The notes beneath the pieces were generated by a model. The model worked only from the letters and a program-made list of their open reading frames with translations, made no database searches and was not told the origin of the DNA. From Saksenaea vasiformis B4078 (Eukaryota > Mucoromycota > Mucoromycetes > Mucorales > Saksenaeaceae): a stretch of DNA of 17,145 bases. Location: contig JNDT01002180.1 in NCBI GenBank assembly GCA_000697055.1, forward strand, positions 1-17,145, written 5' to 3'. Numbering within the stretch: the stretch's first letter is position 1; each line of letters starts with the position of its first letter. Both the position numbers and the translations under genes were made by a program. Of the stretch, positions 8,618 to 16,371 are shown piece after piece.

Positions 8618-9232
8618 ATGTCTCATGAACATCTGGTTAAACGCTTGGAACACATGCAAAACATAGTGTTTCCAGCATTGCAGGAAAAGATGCAAGCATA
8701 TATCAATGCGATGAAAGACAAGTTCAATGCAAAACACAAACTCATCGACTTTCCTGATAAAAGCCACGTCATGGTTAAGGTTCAATCACGCGGTAGCAAG
8801 CTTGCTCCCGCCTATGAAGGCCCTTACACTGTGTTACATAAAACAGAAGGCGGCTCATACGTCCTACAGGATGAAACAGGTTCTTTAATGTCCAGAGATT
8901 TCTCTCCATCTGAACTTAAACTTATTTTGCATGATGATATTGTGCCAGCTGAAGATCTCTATGAACTTCAGGCAATCCTTAACCATTGCGGCGAAACAGG
9001 AAACCGTGAGTATCTTGTCAGATGGAAAGGTTACAGACCTGAAGATGATTCATGGCTTAAACCTGACAATTTCACTGATTTTGATTTCATCATACAATAC
9101 TGGAATCGTCTCAGAAAAACCAGTGAAGACAAACCAGAGGAGACTGATACTTCCACAAACAAAACACAGAAGCGCAAAGCTAATGCTGCTAACAAAACTG
9201 AACCTAGACGCAGTAAACGCTCCAAGACTTAA
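8618..9232 (+). CDS. Chromovirus (Ty3/gypsy) integrase C-terminus with chromodomain, 5'-truncated
   Basis: This is the end of a pol polyprotein. From the Tc1-A junction it reads a coiled segment (LVKRLEHMQNIVFPALQEKM), a linker with HKLIDFP, then the integrase GPY/F module (LAPAYEGPYTVL) and FSPSELKLI. A chromodomain follows (LYELQAILNH, EYLVRWKGYRPEDDSW), with the three aromatic cage positions filled by Tyr, Trp and Tyr. The tail is Lys/Arg-rich (RRSKRSKT) and may be a nuclear signal. Such domains steer integration toward methylated-histone chromatin. The frame has no stop until TAA 9230-9232. The catalytic core, reverse transcriptase and protease are absent. The open frame extends upstream to an ATG at 8573, but those 15 codons are Tc1 terminal-repeat sequence. 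Confidence 0.93.
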   Translation: MSHEHLVKRLEHMQNIVFPALQEKMQAYINAMKDKFNAKHKLIDFPDKSHVMVKVQSRGSKLAPAYEGPYTVLHKTEGGSYVLQDETGSLMSRDFSPSELKLILHDDIVPAEDLYELQAILNHCGETGNREYLVRWKGYRPEDDSWLKPDNFTDFDFIIQYWNRLRKTSEDKPEETDTSTNKTQKRKANAANKTEPRRSKRSKT

Positions 9233-9460
9233 TTTTCAAAATCCTGCTTCTAATTATCTATTCACCTTAATTGCGACTAATGCAATCCATCTTCCATACT
9301 GCCAATACTTCTTTAAGATGCAAACGCAGTTTGATCATCAAATTGATCATTCATATCATCGTTTCACAGCTGCTTCAGGATCTTTTCCTTATATTTTTCC
9401 CACAGGGTTTTTTGAAGGTTTTTATTGATCCTGACATTATTCAAACAGTTGCTTCAATCT
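9233..9460 (+). other. Non-coding stretch between integrase stop and polypurine tract
   Basis: About 230 bp of pyrimidine-leaning sequence without a supported gene. It would be the 3' untranslated part of the chromovirus. Confidence 0.5.
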
Positions 9461-9472
9461 GGTGGGGGGTAA
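9461..9472 (+). promoter_or_regulatory. Polypurine tract of the chromovirus
   Basis: GGTGGGGGGTAA lies directly before the TGTCAT start of LTR B, the position where plus-strand DNA synthesis of an LTR retrotransposon is primed. A single T interrupts the run. Confidence 0.75.
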
Positions 9473-9769
9473 TGTCATATTCTACATACAGAATGACTAA
9501 ATCATATCACGACATCTACAGATAAACCTCACAGATGAGAAACCGGATAAATAATGATTAAGCTGAAGTACAAATCATATCAGGGTCCAATATCCAATTG
9601 TACCTGAAACCTCTTTAACATCGATCATTGGTTTATCATTGTAAAATTTTTATTTCTCAAAAATACCACCACTGTTATAAAAGCTCCCTGTAAAACAATA
9701 ATAAACAAGCATCTAAGAGTCTCAACGTATTCCTGTTGTTATCAATCTCTCAATTAACCAAATTTCACA
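9473..9769 (+). mobile_element. LTR B, 3' LTR of the chromovirus
   Basis: 297 bp beginning TGTCATATTC and ending TTTCACA. It has tataaaag at 9676, AATAAA at 9700 and AAGAGTCTCAACGTAT at 9715-9730, the same TATA / AATAAA / AAGAGTCTC module as in LTRs A and C. It is shorter than those (about 540-560 bp), so it is a related but distinct type or has lost internal DNA. A gag-protease frame on the opposite strand begins immediately beyond it. Confidence 0.8.
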
Positions 9770-11623
9770 GAATGCATGCTCAGTTTGGTGACCATTATGT
9801 ACTACTTTCATAACCTCAGTGACACCTGTTCTGGCAGTCGACATGCCTGCAGTGGCTAAATGCACACTGCCACTAACTGGTTTTATTTTTCAACCATTTT
9901 TTAGACACAGCGTTTTGTCAACAGCAGAGAAGTTCACGCCAGTATCAACCAGGGCTTCAAGCTTTTCATTCTGTAGAGTGATGAGAGCAAAGATTGAATG
10001 AGTTTTCTCTTTTTCTTCGGCAACTTTTGCCATTCAGCATGTTTTTGTGCACTTACAATTGTACGTCAGATCCACATTCATGAGATCATCATCAAATGGA
10101 TGCGCACTTTTGCCATCGTCATCCATCATTTTGGGAACATTTTCGTTGGTACTGACACTTGCAATGCGAGCAGCTCTTGCAACTTTTTGCTTTTGAACTA
10201 CTTCTTGCACCTTTCAGTCACCTGTGCTTGCCAGTTTCTCCATGCCTTCAAAATACTCATGACAATGGTGCATATAATGCCATGGGCGTTTACATCAGTC
10301 ACATGTTTTTTTCATTTCCTTGGCGCCTGCAGCACACTTGAAGCATTTTTCCACCCTTTCCACCTGAGGTTGGTCTTGCTTACCTTTACCTCTGACGTGT
10401 CTACCCTGCAACTTGTGCTTTTGGTAGCGAGGATGTTTAAGAGTTTTAAGCTCTTGTTCCTCCACGTCATCTTCACTGTCGGAATCCTCCACATGCACAC
10501 ATTTGTCTTCTGACATTAACGTGGCAACAGACTCCATCACTTTCTCCAGGTCTCTTGGAATCGTTTTTCCATGATGCATACTTATCACATGGTATGCTGC
10601 TTCCTGGTACTCATTGTTCAATGAAGAGAGAAAAACGTGAGTGCTGGAGCTACATGTTGGACAGTTTTGGCATCCAGCCTCAAAGAAAGCCACGCGATAA
10701 TGTTCCATGTACTTCAATAAACTTTCACTGGGTTTCTGAGTCATATGTGCAACTTTTCCCTGCATGCGCAACTGGTAAACAGGTGAGTCGAACTTGTTGG
10801 CAATGATTGTTCATGCTTCCATCCAAGTCAACTTCTTTCCCTTCAATGTCATTTTGAACCAGCTGTATTGGGTTTCATTGATACAGCGTTTGAGGTATAA
10901 CTCCCAATATTTGTTGATGTCCAGGTTGAACATCTGCAGGCAATCCTCAAAGACATGCAAGAATTGGCAGACTGATCCATATGAGGGCTTTTTCTTTGAC
11001 CATTTGTTGTCACCTTTGAGCTGTAGAGCTGGCAACTCAGTCGATGGCACAACGATAGGGCGCTGTTGGGAGCTTTTCCCTTTGTTTGTTGCTTGAGCTT
11101 TGCTCTTTTTCTCTCCTGTCCAAAAGTGCTTGTTGCCAGGATAGCACATTTTGCACAAGGCGCGTTTTTGTTGCACACTTTCAAGCGCATATTTCCAGTC
11201 TTTCAAGCACTTTTGTTGTTCCTTGAAAGGAACTCCATGCAGTACTGCTTGATTGTGAGCCAGACCCATTTGGTCAGCCCTTTCAACCATGACTTGCAGC
11301 ACTTGCAGGTCCTGTTCAGCAAGATCCAGGTGCGTGGACAGCCAGGCACCACCCATGGAGATTTCTACAGAGTTTCCTCTGTGTTCCTGGGTGCCAGAGC
11401 CAACAGGAAGGCGAACGTTTTCTTGCAATTGCAAGGAGCCCATTTCAGCAGTGGGTGCTCAGACCTGTGAGGCTGAATCCTTTGGATGTACCTGCATGCG
11501 CATTTTTACATCATTGTTCAGGGTACTGATGTTGGTGGCAGTGGTGGTAGCATTGTTATTCAGGACCATGCCAGGGGCAATGTCGTCCATGGAGATGTAG
11601 TCATTGTCAGTGAGGTTGTTCAT
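9770..11623 (-). pseudogene. Retrotransposon gag-protease frame, six in-frame TGA, 3'-truncated
   Basis: Starting at ATG 11621-11623 (after a CAACAACAAC leader) one minus-strand frame stays open for 618 codons except for TGA at 11459, 10811, 10295, 10214, 10034 and 9890 (lowest coordinates). There is no TAA, TAG or frameshift. Order of parts: an Asn-rich N-terminus, a helical gag core (FEDCLQMFNLDINKYWELYL ... YLKRCINETQYSWFKMTLKG), an acidic stretch (VEDSDSEDDVEEQE), a basic stretch, a Cys/His knuckle (CFKC ... CKRPWHYMHHCH), then an aspartic protease active site, LVDTGVNFSAVDK, near 9944. Eight or more Trp residues are TGG. The frame ends where LTR B begins, which suggests that the chromovirus inserted in it or that a deletion joined them. 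Reverse transcriptase is not present. Confidence 0.88.
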
Positions 11624-12087
11624 GTTGTTGTTGTTGTTGTTATGGTGGAATTCACGTAAAAAAAATGTGTTGTTTGCTTAGGTCAGGCGATACGAGAGTA
11701 TGTGAGACTGAGCTTTATTCTTCAGAAGAACAATTAAAAACATTACCCTGGCTTCTGCCCTTTAGTTATCAGAAGTGGGATCTTAATTATTAACTCAGTT
11801 CTAGTTATATAGTCTCTCGTTTACAACAGATACAAATATACTAGATATGATACAAGCTAATAAGATATATAGATAGAGATATATATAGATTAGATATATA
11901 TATATATGTATATATGTATATATATAAGAGAATGGTTAGCTGGTTCTAGCAAGCTCTAATTAGGTAGATAAATAATCACAGTAGCATTAAAACTAAGACT
12001 AAGAAGTATCATAGGAGCCTCTTTTTTTTCAGCTGCTGACATGACAGGATTTTTAAAAAAAATCTTCAGATCTAAATGGAACATGAG
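11624..12087 (-). other. Leader / probable 5' LTR region of the gag-protease element
   Basis: On the minus strand, upstream of the gag ATG, are a CAA-repeat leader (complement of 11624-11640), an AATAAA signal in GAAGAATAAAGCTCAG (near 11715) and a TATA-like ACTATATAACT (near 11805). That order (TATA, AATAAA, leader, gag) fits a 5' LTR and leader, but I could not define LTR ends or a primer-binding site. An AT-dinucleotide-rich tract occupies 11869-11927. The rest to 12087 is AT-rich with no gene. Confidence 0.4.
11869..11927. repeat. AT-rich microsatellite
   Basis: Degenerate (AT/GATA)n tract including runs of TATATATATATA and TATATGTATATATG. Confidence 0.8.
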
Positions 12088-12089
12088 TA

Positions 12090-12304
12090 CAGTATAGTAC
12101 AAAAGTGTCTAGATATTTTGAACTTCTGAATATATTTGCTTATAACTCCTGATCTATATATTTTCTGATACTGTATTATCATTCATTGTAAAGTACTATG
12201 TCTCAGCATTCTAACAAGATATTATATGCATCTCTAGGATGTAGTTATATTATATTAGAGAAGATTAAAGAGTAAAAATTTATCTGGACACTTTTGTGGA
12301 ATTT
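12090..12304 (+). repeat. Tc1-B left terminal inverted repeat
   Basis: 215 bp pairing with the reverse complement of 13469-13683. Besides the outer site acaaaagtgtctagata (12099-12115) it holds an inverted near-copy at its inner end, tatctggacacttttgt (12281-12297), 16 of 17 positions matching. Confidence 0.88.
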
Positions 12305-12319
12305 AATTATCATATCTTA

Positions 12320-13333
12320 TTAGTATTTAGTATGGCTACCTTTTGCTTTATATACTACCTATATATATTGAGGCATGCTTTCTATCAACTTTTGGCATTC
12401 TTCTGATGTAATTCTGTTCCAAATATGCTGAATACATTTCCACAATTCATCCAAATTTGCAGGATGACATTCATATGTAAGCAATTGTCTTTTAACTAAT
12501 GCCTACATATGTTCAATAAGATTCAGGTCAGGTAAAAATGATGGCCAAGGAAGAACTTGAATGCTATTATCTTCAAACCATTCTTTGGCCAACTTGGATA
12601 TATGTTTTAGATCATTATCTTGCTGAAAAATGATATGATCATGATCCAAATCATACCAATCTAATGTATCTATAAATTTATCTCCAAGAATCTCAGTATA
12701 GAGAGATGTGTCCATGTTGCCATCAATCTTGGTAATAAAGCCAGGACCATCCCAAGTAATCCATCTCCAAATCATGATGCTACCACTACCATGTTTGTAG
12801 ACATGTTGAACATTAGCATTATGCAAGTGACTATCACTGGCAATCCATGTCCACTGGAGTCCATCTGAGCCAATATAATTGATTTCGGTCTTATCAGAGA
12901 AAATAACATGCCTTCAATCATCAACAGTCCAAGAACAATGCTGTTTGGCAAACTGATATCTTGCTTTCATGCATGATTTAGTCAATGGCATGATTTTCAC
13001 CTTGTTGCAAGCCCTCTATTCAGATTCATGCAAAAAGCAACAAACTGTTTCAGCTGAAAGTACTATTCCTTCTTGCTGAAGTTGATGGCTGTTGTCAGTA
13101 GCATTTCTAAACTGGCCTGTGTTTAGATTGTACATGATTTGTCTTCTAAGATTAGTGGTAATTAGCTGATGGTGACTACTAATTGCAAATTCATTCTCAA
13201 GATGCAATTGCTGTCTGATCTCTGACACAGTAGAACGTTCAATACCAAGTTGCTTGGCAATGTCACATACAGAAACGCTGGCCTGCAGAAGTACAATGAC
13301 ATTGTTACAAATGTCATTTGAAATAGAATGCAT
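12320..13333 (-). pseudogene. Tc1-B DD34E transposase, four in-frame stops
   Basis: A single 337-codon minus-strand frame from ATG 13331-13333 to TAA 12320-12322. N-terminal HTH: VCDIAKQLGIERSTVSEIRQQ. Core motifs: VIFSDKT (first Asp kept, the usual following Glu is Lys), IIFQQDNDLKHIS and LPDLNLIEHM, with 34 residues between the last Asp and Glu. Stops are TAG at 13016 (after FLHESE), TGA near 12913, TAG where Tc1 proteins usually have Trp (HM-W-AL), and TAG near the C-terminus (before VVYKAKGSHTKY). There are no frameshifts. It is the same superfamily as the Tc1-A protein but a distinct lineage. Confidence 0.9.
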
Positions 13334-13468
13334 GTTGAAGTAATTAGGTAATTGGTATAAATAGTTGAACAGATGTGAGTAATGTAAGTAAAAAAAAAAT
13401 TTTTTAACATTGTTTTGGCTGTAACTTTAATTTTTGCCTGCTTTTTTAGTAAAAACAATTTTTAGACC

Positions 13469-13683
13469 AAATTCCACAAAAGTATTTGGATAAATTTTTA
13501 CTCTTTAATCTTTTCTAATGTGATGTAATTATATGCTAGAGATGTGTATAATATCTTGTTAGAATGCTGAGACATAGTACTTTACAATGAATAATGATAT
13601 AATATCAGAAATTATATAGATCAAGAGTTATAAGCAAATATATTCAAAAGTTCAAAACATCCAAATACTTTTGTAGGGCACTG
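13469..13683 (-). repeat. Tc1-B right terminal inverted repeat
   Basis: 215 bp, reverse complement of the left repeat. Outer site at 13658-13674 and inverted near-copy at the inner end, 13476-13492 (acaaaagtatttggata), again 16 of 17 matching. Confidence 0.88.
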
Positions 13684-13685
13684 TA

Positions 13686-14280
13686 TTACAGTCTGATCAC
13701 AATTTGGTAGGTAATCTAGGTCATGACTATACTGCAAGCCATTGTCTATACTTACTCAGTACTAAATATAATTTGAATAACATGGCTATTATTCTTGATA
13801 TATTTACTATCTAGATAGAGTCTACTAGAACTATAATAATAGTCATTTTATTTGTAGAAAAGACAAACTAAAGAATAGATAGAAGACATATTTTATAAAC
13901 TGATAAAATAAAATATAAAATGTAGAACTGTATATATTTTTATTGACAAAGTTAAAAAAAAGAATAATTAAAAAGTAAAGATAATAATTAAGAATAAAAA
14001 TTTACTTTTATATCTTATATAATATTCAACATAATAAATATGATAATTACATATTACCAAAAGGATATAAAATATATATTAAATAGAAATAAGAATATAT
14101 TAAATTGATTTTTTATACTCAAATAAGCTAGCTAATATAAGAAGTAAGATTATAAAATGCTGCTAAATTAAGTACATGCATATATACTGAAGTAATAGTA
14201 AGAAAGATAAAATTATATAATTTAGTAAACTTTAATAAGGATTAAAAAATGTATTTATTTTTAATTAATTATTATAAAAA
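13686..14280. other. AT-rich low-complexity region, no gene seen
   Basis: About 600 bp composed largely of A/T runs (AAAATATAAAAT, TAATTAAT and similar), with stops in all frames and almost no CpG. No coding frame or recognisable element end was found. Confidence 0.6.
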
Positions 14281-14380
14281 AACAGCAACGTTAGGGACAT
14301 GGTTTTGACTTTCCATATATGGTCTTGCAGACATGGTTTTGAGATTCAAATTTTTTTGTCTTGCATATATGTAAGACCAT

Positions 14381-14938
14381 TGTCATATTTGACATATTGT
14401 GACCATAAGAAATACTTCATATGCTACATCTATATGATCTACTATTCATTCTTCATACCATTGACACTTCATCCTCAGATTACTACCTGACATACTCAGA
14501 CATCTGCATTAGGATATGATGATTTAAGATAGGACATTCTGCTATAAACTTAAGGTACCATCAGCATTTCTCTATCTTACAATCATGTAACAAGACAACT
14601 ATGATGACTATGATCTATCTCAGATACAAGCATTCTATGATATATTCTTACATTCCCTAGACAACAATATATATATCTAAAGTTAATCTAGTATTCAGAC
14701 ATGCGTCAACCCCGCATGAGATATGACAACAATATACTAACATTCTGACATGCATCATCCATGCATAAGATATGACAACAGGCTGTCATTGCTCATGTTA
14801 ACATCACTGTCATTATCATTCTCAATAACTAGTATATAAGCTCTAAACAATAGCTCTCATAAAAGGACATTGAACTTTACTTTTAATAAACTTGTAAAGA
14901 GTCTCAAAGTATATCTCGACCAATTTTCACTCTAGAAT
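14381..14938 (+). mobile_element. LTR C, probable solo LTR with 5-bp duplication
   Basis: It begins TGTCATATTTGACATATTG. The pentamer ACCAT stands directly before it (14376-14380) and again at 14939-14943. It shares ordered blocks with LTR A and the promoter/poly(A) module with A and B: tatataag at 14833, AATAAA at 14885, AAGAGTCTCAAAGTAT at 14897-14912. No internal retrotransposon sequence is attached. The proposed end (...CTAGAAT) lacks the usual CA, so the 3' limit is uncertain by about a dozen bases. Confidence 0.65.
14693..14780. repeat. Two 39-bp direct repeats with small hairpins, in LTR C
   Basis: Units at 14693-14731 and 14742-14780 share ATTC-GACATGC-TCA, then GCAT-AGATATGACAACA. 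Each holds a small inverted repeat (ATGCG/CGCAT in the first, ATGCAT/ATGCAT in the second), where changes on one side are matched on the other. Confidence 0.7.
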
Positions 14939-14943
14939 ACCAT

Positions 14944-15250
14944 AACCATGTCCTGTGTACATAAAAACCATGTCCCATACATGTAAAACTCTCCTGTGCA
15001 TGGAGGATGGTCGTGTCTCATTGGAACGTCTGAAAGTTTAGTAAATGCTGCGTGTTTGCACATCACACGTCATCTCTTTCAAACGACCCCTTCTAAATAA
15101 AATGAGTGCATCCTCTTTAGAAGCATTTATGCTATTGTACAGCAGTGATCATTTCAATTGATCATATTTCTTTGAACATTGGCGGCCGCTCAAACATTGC
15201 ATATTTATTCATCATCTTTTGATTTAGAAAACGATCTCATATCTACAAAC
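14944..15250. other. Region without a gene; composition shifts toward higher GC
   Basis: No supported frame. From about 15000 rightwards CpG-containing words become frequent (acgtctg, cacacgtc, aacgacccc, a GCGGCCGC site at about 15183), unlike the AT-rich stretch to the left. Confidence 0.4.
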
Positions 15251-15280
15251 CTTCAGGACATCTGCCTTCAGGACATCTGC
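15251..15280. repeat. 15-bp perfect tandem duplication
   Basis: cttcaggacatctgc occurs twice head to tail (15251-15265, 15266-15280). On the minus strand it would encode ADVLK twice in the short frame that follows the 19-bp motif. Confidence 0.9.
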
Positions 15281-15294
15281 CTCCTCTTTCATTC

Positions 15295-15313
15295 TATAAT
15301 GTAAACTGTAAAC
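15295..15313 (+). promoter_or_regulatory. 19-bp TATAATG/GTAAAC motif, copy 1
   Basis: tataatgtaaactgtaaac, holding two GTAAAC cores seven bases apart. On the minus strand it reads gtttacagtttacattata followed directly by GA-ATG. Upstream similarity to copy 3 includes GGTACC, TTTTCC and TTCGACC. It could be a core promoter element or part of a dispersed repeat. It also overlaps the TAG that would end the zinc-ribbon frame if its TGA codons were read through. Confidence 0.5.
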
Positions 15314-15407
15314 TGAAGAGGTCGAAGGAAAAGGGTACCCCTCGGCTGCCATCCAATAGCTTTTGAAAGAATGGTATGCTATTCGACTTTGCAATGGTAC
15401 CATGACT

Positions 15408-16139
15408 TCAGTAGAAGTAAACTGATCTGTGAAAGTGCTCTTCAGGCCACGTTGGTTCCACAAGCTCGTATTGTTCCTTGTACTTCTCATAGAATGTGAG
15501 GATATTCTCGAAGTAGTTGGTCAGGAGCTTTACAACCAGGCTCTCATTCTGCGCATGACGTGCAATGATTAACCTTTGATAGCAATGACCATACTCCAAT
15601 ATGGCGGTCCTTGTGATCCCTTCTTCATTGTGATGCACCTTGTCCAATGCATCAATGTATCGTCAATGTTGGTCAGATGCAATGGTCAACTCCTCTTTGC
15701 ACCTCTGAAGAGACTCTTGGTTGGTGATTATGTGGTTCACCCACTGGAATCTCTCAACTGGGGTGGCCATTTGGACTGGACGTTTGATCATCAGTTGGTT
15801 CACCACTTGGTCTGCCAATTGGTTGACAGCCTGATCTGTCTCACGAGCTTTGGCGGCTTTTTGCCATTGTACTCGCCCAATATGGCACTTCTTGCATGAC
15901 CCTCAGTTCTTATAATACTCATCGAGGGGTTTCATTTCACCACAGGTCTTGCACGTCTTATCTGTCTTTGGATCGTCTCTTCTTGGGCCAGAAGAGGTAT
16001 GACAACGCTGTTTGTGACATTCCTTACAAACACGTCCCGACGACCAGTAAAAGCCAGTGTCACAGTCCTTGACAGCTTTGCAGATGTTACATGTAACTTC
16101 GATGGATGCGTTCATTTTCAAGTCTTGACTGATGTCCAT
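15408..16139 (-). pseudogene. Double zinc-ribbon protein gene with two in-frame TGA codons
   Basis: One minus-strand frame of 243 codons starts at ATG 16137-16139 (MDISQDLKMNAS) and ends at TGA 15408-15410. Two tandem four-cysteine ribbons occupy residues 17-41 (C17, C20, C38, C41) and 63-85 (C63, C66, C82, C85), each with an aromatic pair before the second Cys pair. A helical Gln/Glu-rich C-terminal part follows (QWQKAAKARETDQAV, LVVKLLTNYFENILTFYEKY). TGA occurs at codon 79 (15903-15905), inside the second ribbon, and at codon 159 (15663-15665); there is no other lesion. Ribbons of this CX2C-X15/17-CX2C type occur in DNA-binding proteins of protists, fungi and large DNA viruses, so origin is open. 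A TATATAAAA box lies about 35-40 bp upstream, inside motif copy 2. I recognise no named family. Confidence 0.6.
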
Positions 16140-16175
16140 TTTGGTACCAGGAAATAATCTCAAAATTCAATTTTA

Positions 16176-16194
16176 TATAATGTAAACTGTAAAC
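16176..16194 (+). promoter_or_regulatory. 19-bp TATAATG/GTAAAC motif, copy 2 (upstream of the zinc-ribbon gene)
   Basis: Same 19 bases as copy 1. Read on the minus strand it gives gtttacagtttacattata then TAAAA, placing a TATA box about 35-40 bp before the zinc-ribbon ATG at 16139. This is the position expected for a core promoter. Confidence 0.55.
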
Positions 16195-16371
16195 AGCGAG
16201 AGGAAAAAAAAAAAAGATCCTTCCACCGCCGCTGTGATCATAATTCATGCAATGATGACAGTAGAACTGATACATAGTAATGATCGCCATGACGGTGCCT
16301 TTGTAATGATGGTAGTTGTTACAGTTGATTCAAAATGAAGTTCTTGTTTTTTATTTGTCACTGGACATTCG

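Larger units (their letters stand above)
12090..13683 (-). mobile_element. Tc1-B: older Tc1/mariner transposon with 215-bp TIRs
   Basis: The ends (CAGTATAGTACAAAAGTG on the left; CAGTGCCCTACAAAAGTA read inward from the right) are flanked by TA at 12088-12089 and 13684-13685. Element length is 1594 bp, normal for Tc1. Terminal repeats of equal length (12090-12304 and 13469-13683) have clearly diverged, and the transposase has several stops and a changed active-site neighbour, so it is older than Tc1-A. CpG is sparse. Confidence 0.92.
14290..14990. repeat. Inverted ACATGGTTTT boxes flanking LTR C
   Basis: Left of LTR C, gggacatggttttga (14294 area) and gacatggttttgag (14330 area) are repeated directly. 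Right of it the reverse complements ccataaccatgtcc and aaaaaccatgtccc (14940-14975) occur. A short inverted-repeat element may have been split by LTR insertion. Box positions are exact but the element limits are not defined. Confidence 0.4.

Noticed and set aside
8931..9525. Plus-strand frames of 165 and 84 codons overlapping the chromodomain and LTR B
   Set aside because: Different frame from the integrase; no motifs; the second runs across the polypurine tract into the LTR.
9998..10513. 171-codon plus-strand frame with hydrophobic Phe/Leu/His stretches, possible membrane protein
   Set aside because: It is the complement of the gag-protease frame; Lys/Glu/Asp codons read backwards give Phe/Leu/Val.
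10794..11600. Several plus-strand frames of 100-134 codons opposite gag
   Set aside because: Shadows of the gag frame, which has the coherent domain order and leader.
13162..13458. 98-codon minus-strand frame
   Set aside because: Overlaps the Tc1-B transposase N-terminus in another frame and extends into TIR-proximal AT-rich DNA.
14299..14490. 63-codon plus-strand frame
   Set aside because: Runs across the LTR C start and the flanking repeat boxes; composition only.
15576..15899. 107-codon plus-strand frame
   Set aside because: Antisense to the zinc-ribbon gene, which has paired cysteines and regular codon structure.
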